Source: Pseudomonadota bacterium (GTDB lineage: Bacteria; Pseudomonadota; Alphaproteobacteria; Rhizobiales; Xanthobacteraceae). From it: a stretch of DNA of 5,161 bases. Both the position numbers and the translations under genes were made by a program. Position 1 is the stretch's first letter, and every line of letters begins with the position of its first letter. This document shows positions 4,271 to 5,161 of the stretch, piece by piece. A model generated the notes under the pieces. It was not told the origin of the DNA. It did no database searches and saw nothing but the letters and a program-made list of their open reading frames with translations. Location of the stretch: contig JAEZMI010000374.1 in the NCBI GenBank assembly GCA_023414975.1, forward strand, positions 1 to 5,161, read 5' to 3'.

Positions 4271-5161
4271 TCACAGCTTCCCGTCGGCGGCATCCTTGGT
4301 GAAGGCCGGGTTGATGCGCATCTTGATGTTGCCCTTGTCGCCCAGCACGGCGCCGCCGGCGACCTCGATGCCGATCGAGTCGACGCTGGTCGCGCCCTGG
4401 CCGAACAGGCCCTGCTGGAAGGAGAAGGTGCGGATGCTGTCCCAGATCTTCGGGTTCTCGGCCGAGGTGAGGAAGGCGTAGGCCTCGGCGGGGGTGTAGA
4501 AGAAGTGGGTGGTGTCGAGCTGCGCCTGCAGGCCGTTCGCGTCGGTGCCCATGGCGCTGGTCATCACCGACCGCATCTCCTCGCCCTTGGCGCCGCCGTC
4601 CTTCAGGATGCCGAGCGCCTCATACCAGGCGCCGATCACCGCCTTGGCGAAGTCCGGATTGTCCTTGAGCAGCTCGGTCTTGGCGATGAACACGTCCATG
4701 ATCTCGCCGGGGATCTGCGAGCTGTCGAAGAGCTTGGTGGCGCCCTTCACCTTCAGCATGTCCTCGGTGAGCGGCTTCCAGGAGACCGCGTGCTTCATCG
4801 CGTCCTGCGAGATGAAGGCGGCGGCGATCTCGGCATCGGAGATGTTGATCGCCTTGGCGGCGGCGGGATCCTCGATGCCGGCCTTCTGCAGCGCGCGGTT
4901 CAGCAGATAGTGCGACACCGAATATTGCAGCAGGTACACGTCCTGGCCGGCGAGTTCCTTCACGTCCTTGGCGGTCTTGGAGACGATGAGGTCGTTGCCG
5001 TTGGAATAGTCGGTGATCAGGAATACCGAGGTGTCCACCCCGCCGGCGGCCGGCATGGTGAGGCCGTCCATCGAGGCCACGCCGACCGCGTCGATCTCGC
5101 CGGCGATGAACTGGTTGACGCTGCCGACATAATCGTTCGCCTGGAGCAGCTCGACCTCGAT
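4271..5161 (-). CDS. Periplasmic substrate-binding protein of the ABC transporter, urea carboxylase-region type (5' end outside window)
   Basis: The last 296 residues are present and the frame is open to the window edge at 5161, so the true start and signal peptide lie beyond it. A GTG at 5080 is not the start, because homologous-looking sequence (ELLQANDYVGSVNQFIAGEI) continues upstream. The protein is a TauA/SsuA/NMT1-type binding protein. It contains ASMDGLTMPAAGGVDTSV (29-46 of the visible part), DYSNGNDLIV (51-60), LAGQDVYLLQYSVSHYLLNR (70-89) and DAEIAAAFISQDAMKHAVSW (109-128). These match my memory of the TIGR03427 family, binding proteins encoded near urea carboxylase and thought to bind urea or a compound yielding it. 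It would deliver ligand in the periplasm to the permease. The family call is good; ligand identity is open, since no urea carboxylase is visible here. Confidence 0.85.
   Translation of the reverse strand: MEVELLQANDYVGSVNQFIAGEIDAVGVASMDGLTMPAAGGVDTSVFLITDYSNGNDLIVSKTAKDVKELAGQDVYLLQYSVSHYLLNRALQKAGIEDPAAAKAINISDAEIAAAFISQDAMKHAVSWKPLTEDMLKVKGATKLFDSSQIPGEIMDVFIAKTELLKDNPDFAKAVIGAWYEALGILKDGGAKGEEMRSVMTSAMGTDANGLQAQLDTTHFFYTPAEAYAFLTSAENPKIWDSIRTFSFQQGLFGQGATSVDSIGIEVAGGAVLGDKGNIKMRINPAFTKDAADGKL

Noticed and set aside
2278..5161. Calling the transporter SsuABC or TauABC (alkanesulfonate/taurine)
   Set aside because: The general superfamily is shared, but motifs in the binding protein and permease resemble the urea carboxylase-associated group more closely, and the linked monooxygenase is neither SsuD nor TauD.

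Overview
The window is GC-rich DNA in which every convincing gene lies on the minus strand. Codon use is strongly GC-biased. A dispersed-type inverted repeat at 4051-4157 (arms beginning CGTCATCCTGAGGTGC) is of a kind I associate with Alphaproteobacteria of the Hyphomicrobiales, such as Bradyrhizobium/Xanthobacteraceae relatives. That placement is an inference from style and memory, not from a search.

Reading in the direction of transcription (right to left), the layout is: a periplasmic substrate-binding protein whose N-terminus lies beyond the right edge (4271 to >5161); a 313-bp spacer packed with hairpins and the dispersed repeat; an inner-membrane permease (3139-3957); an ATPase (2278-3135); a two-component-type FMN-dependent monooxygenase of the NtaA/SnaA/DszA family (922-2274); a 211-bp spacer with a perfect 10-bp inverted repeat; and a RutF-like flavin reductase (105-710). 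The last gene is followed by a strong hairpin that probably ends the transcript. Permease, ATPase and monooxygenase are separated by only 3 bp each, so they are almost certainly co-transcribed.

Together this looks like an uptake-plus-oxidation module. The ABC transporter imports a small organic compound. The reductase supplies reduced flavin, and the monooxygenase uses it with O2 to attack the imported compound. The transporter proteins resemble the nitrate/sulfonate/taurine-type systems usually found beside urea (guanidine) carboxylase genes, rather than the classic SsuABC/TauABC systems. No urea carboxylase or allophanate hydrolase is visible here. The pairing of that transporter type with an NtaA/DszA-type monooxygenase is the most interesting point. 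The real substrate cannot be read from the sequence. No RNA genes, CRISPR arrays, insertion sequences or phage genes were seen.
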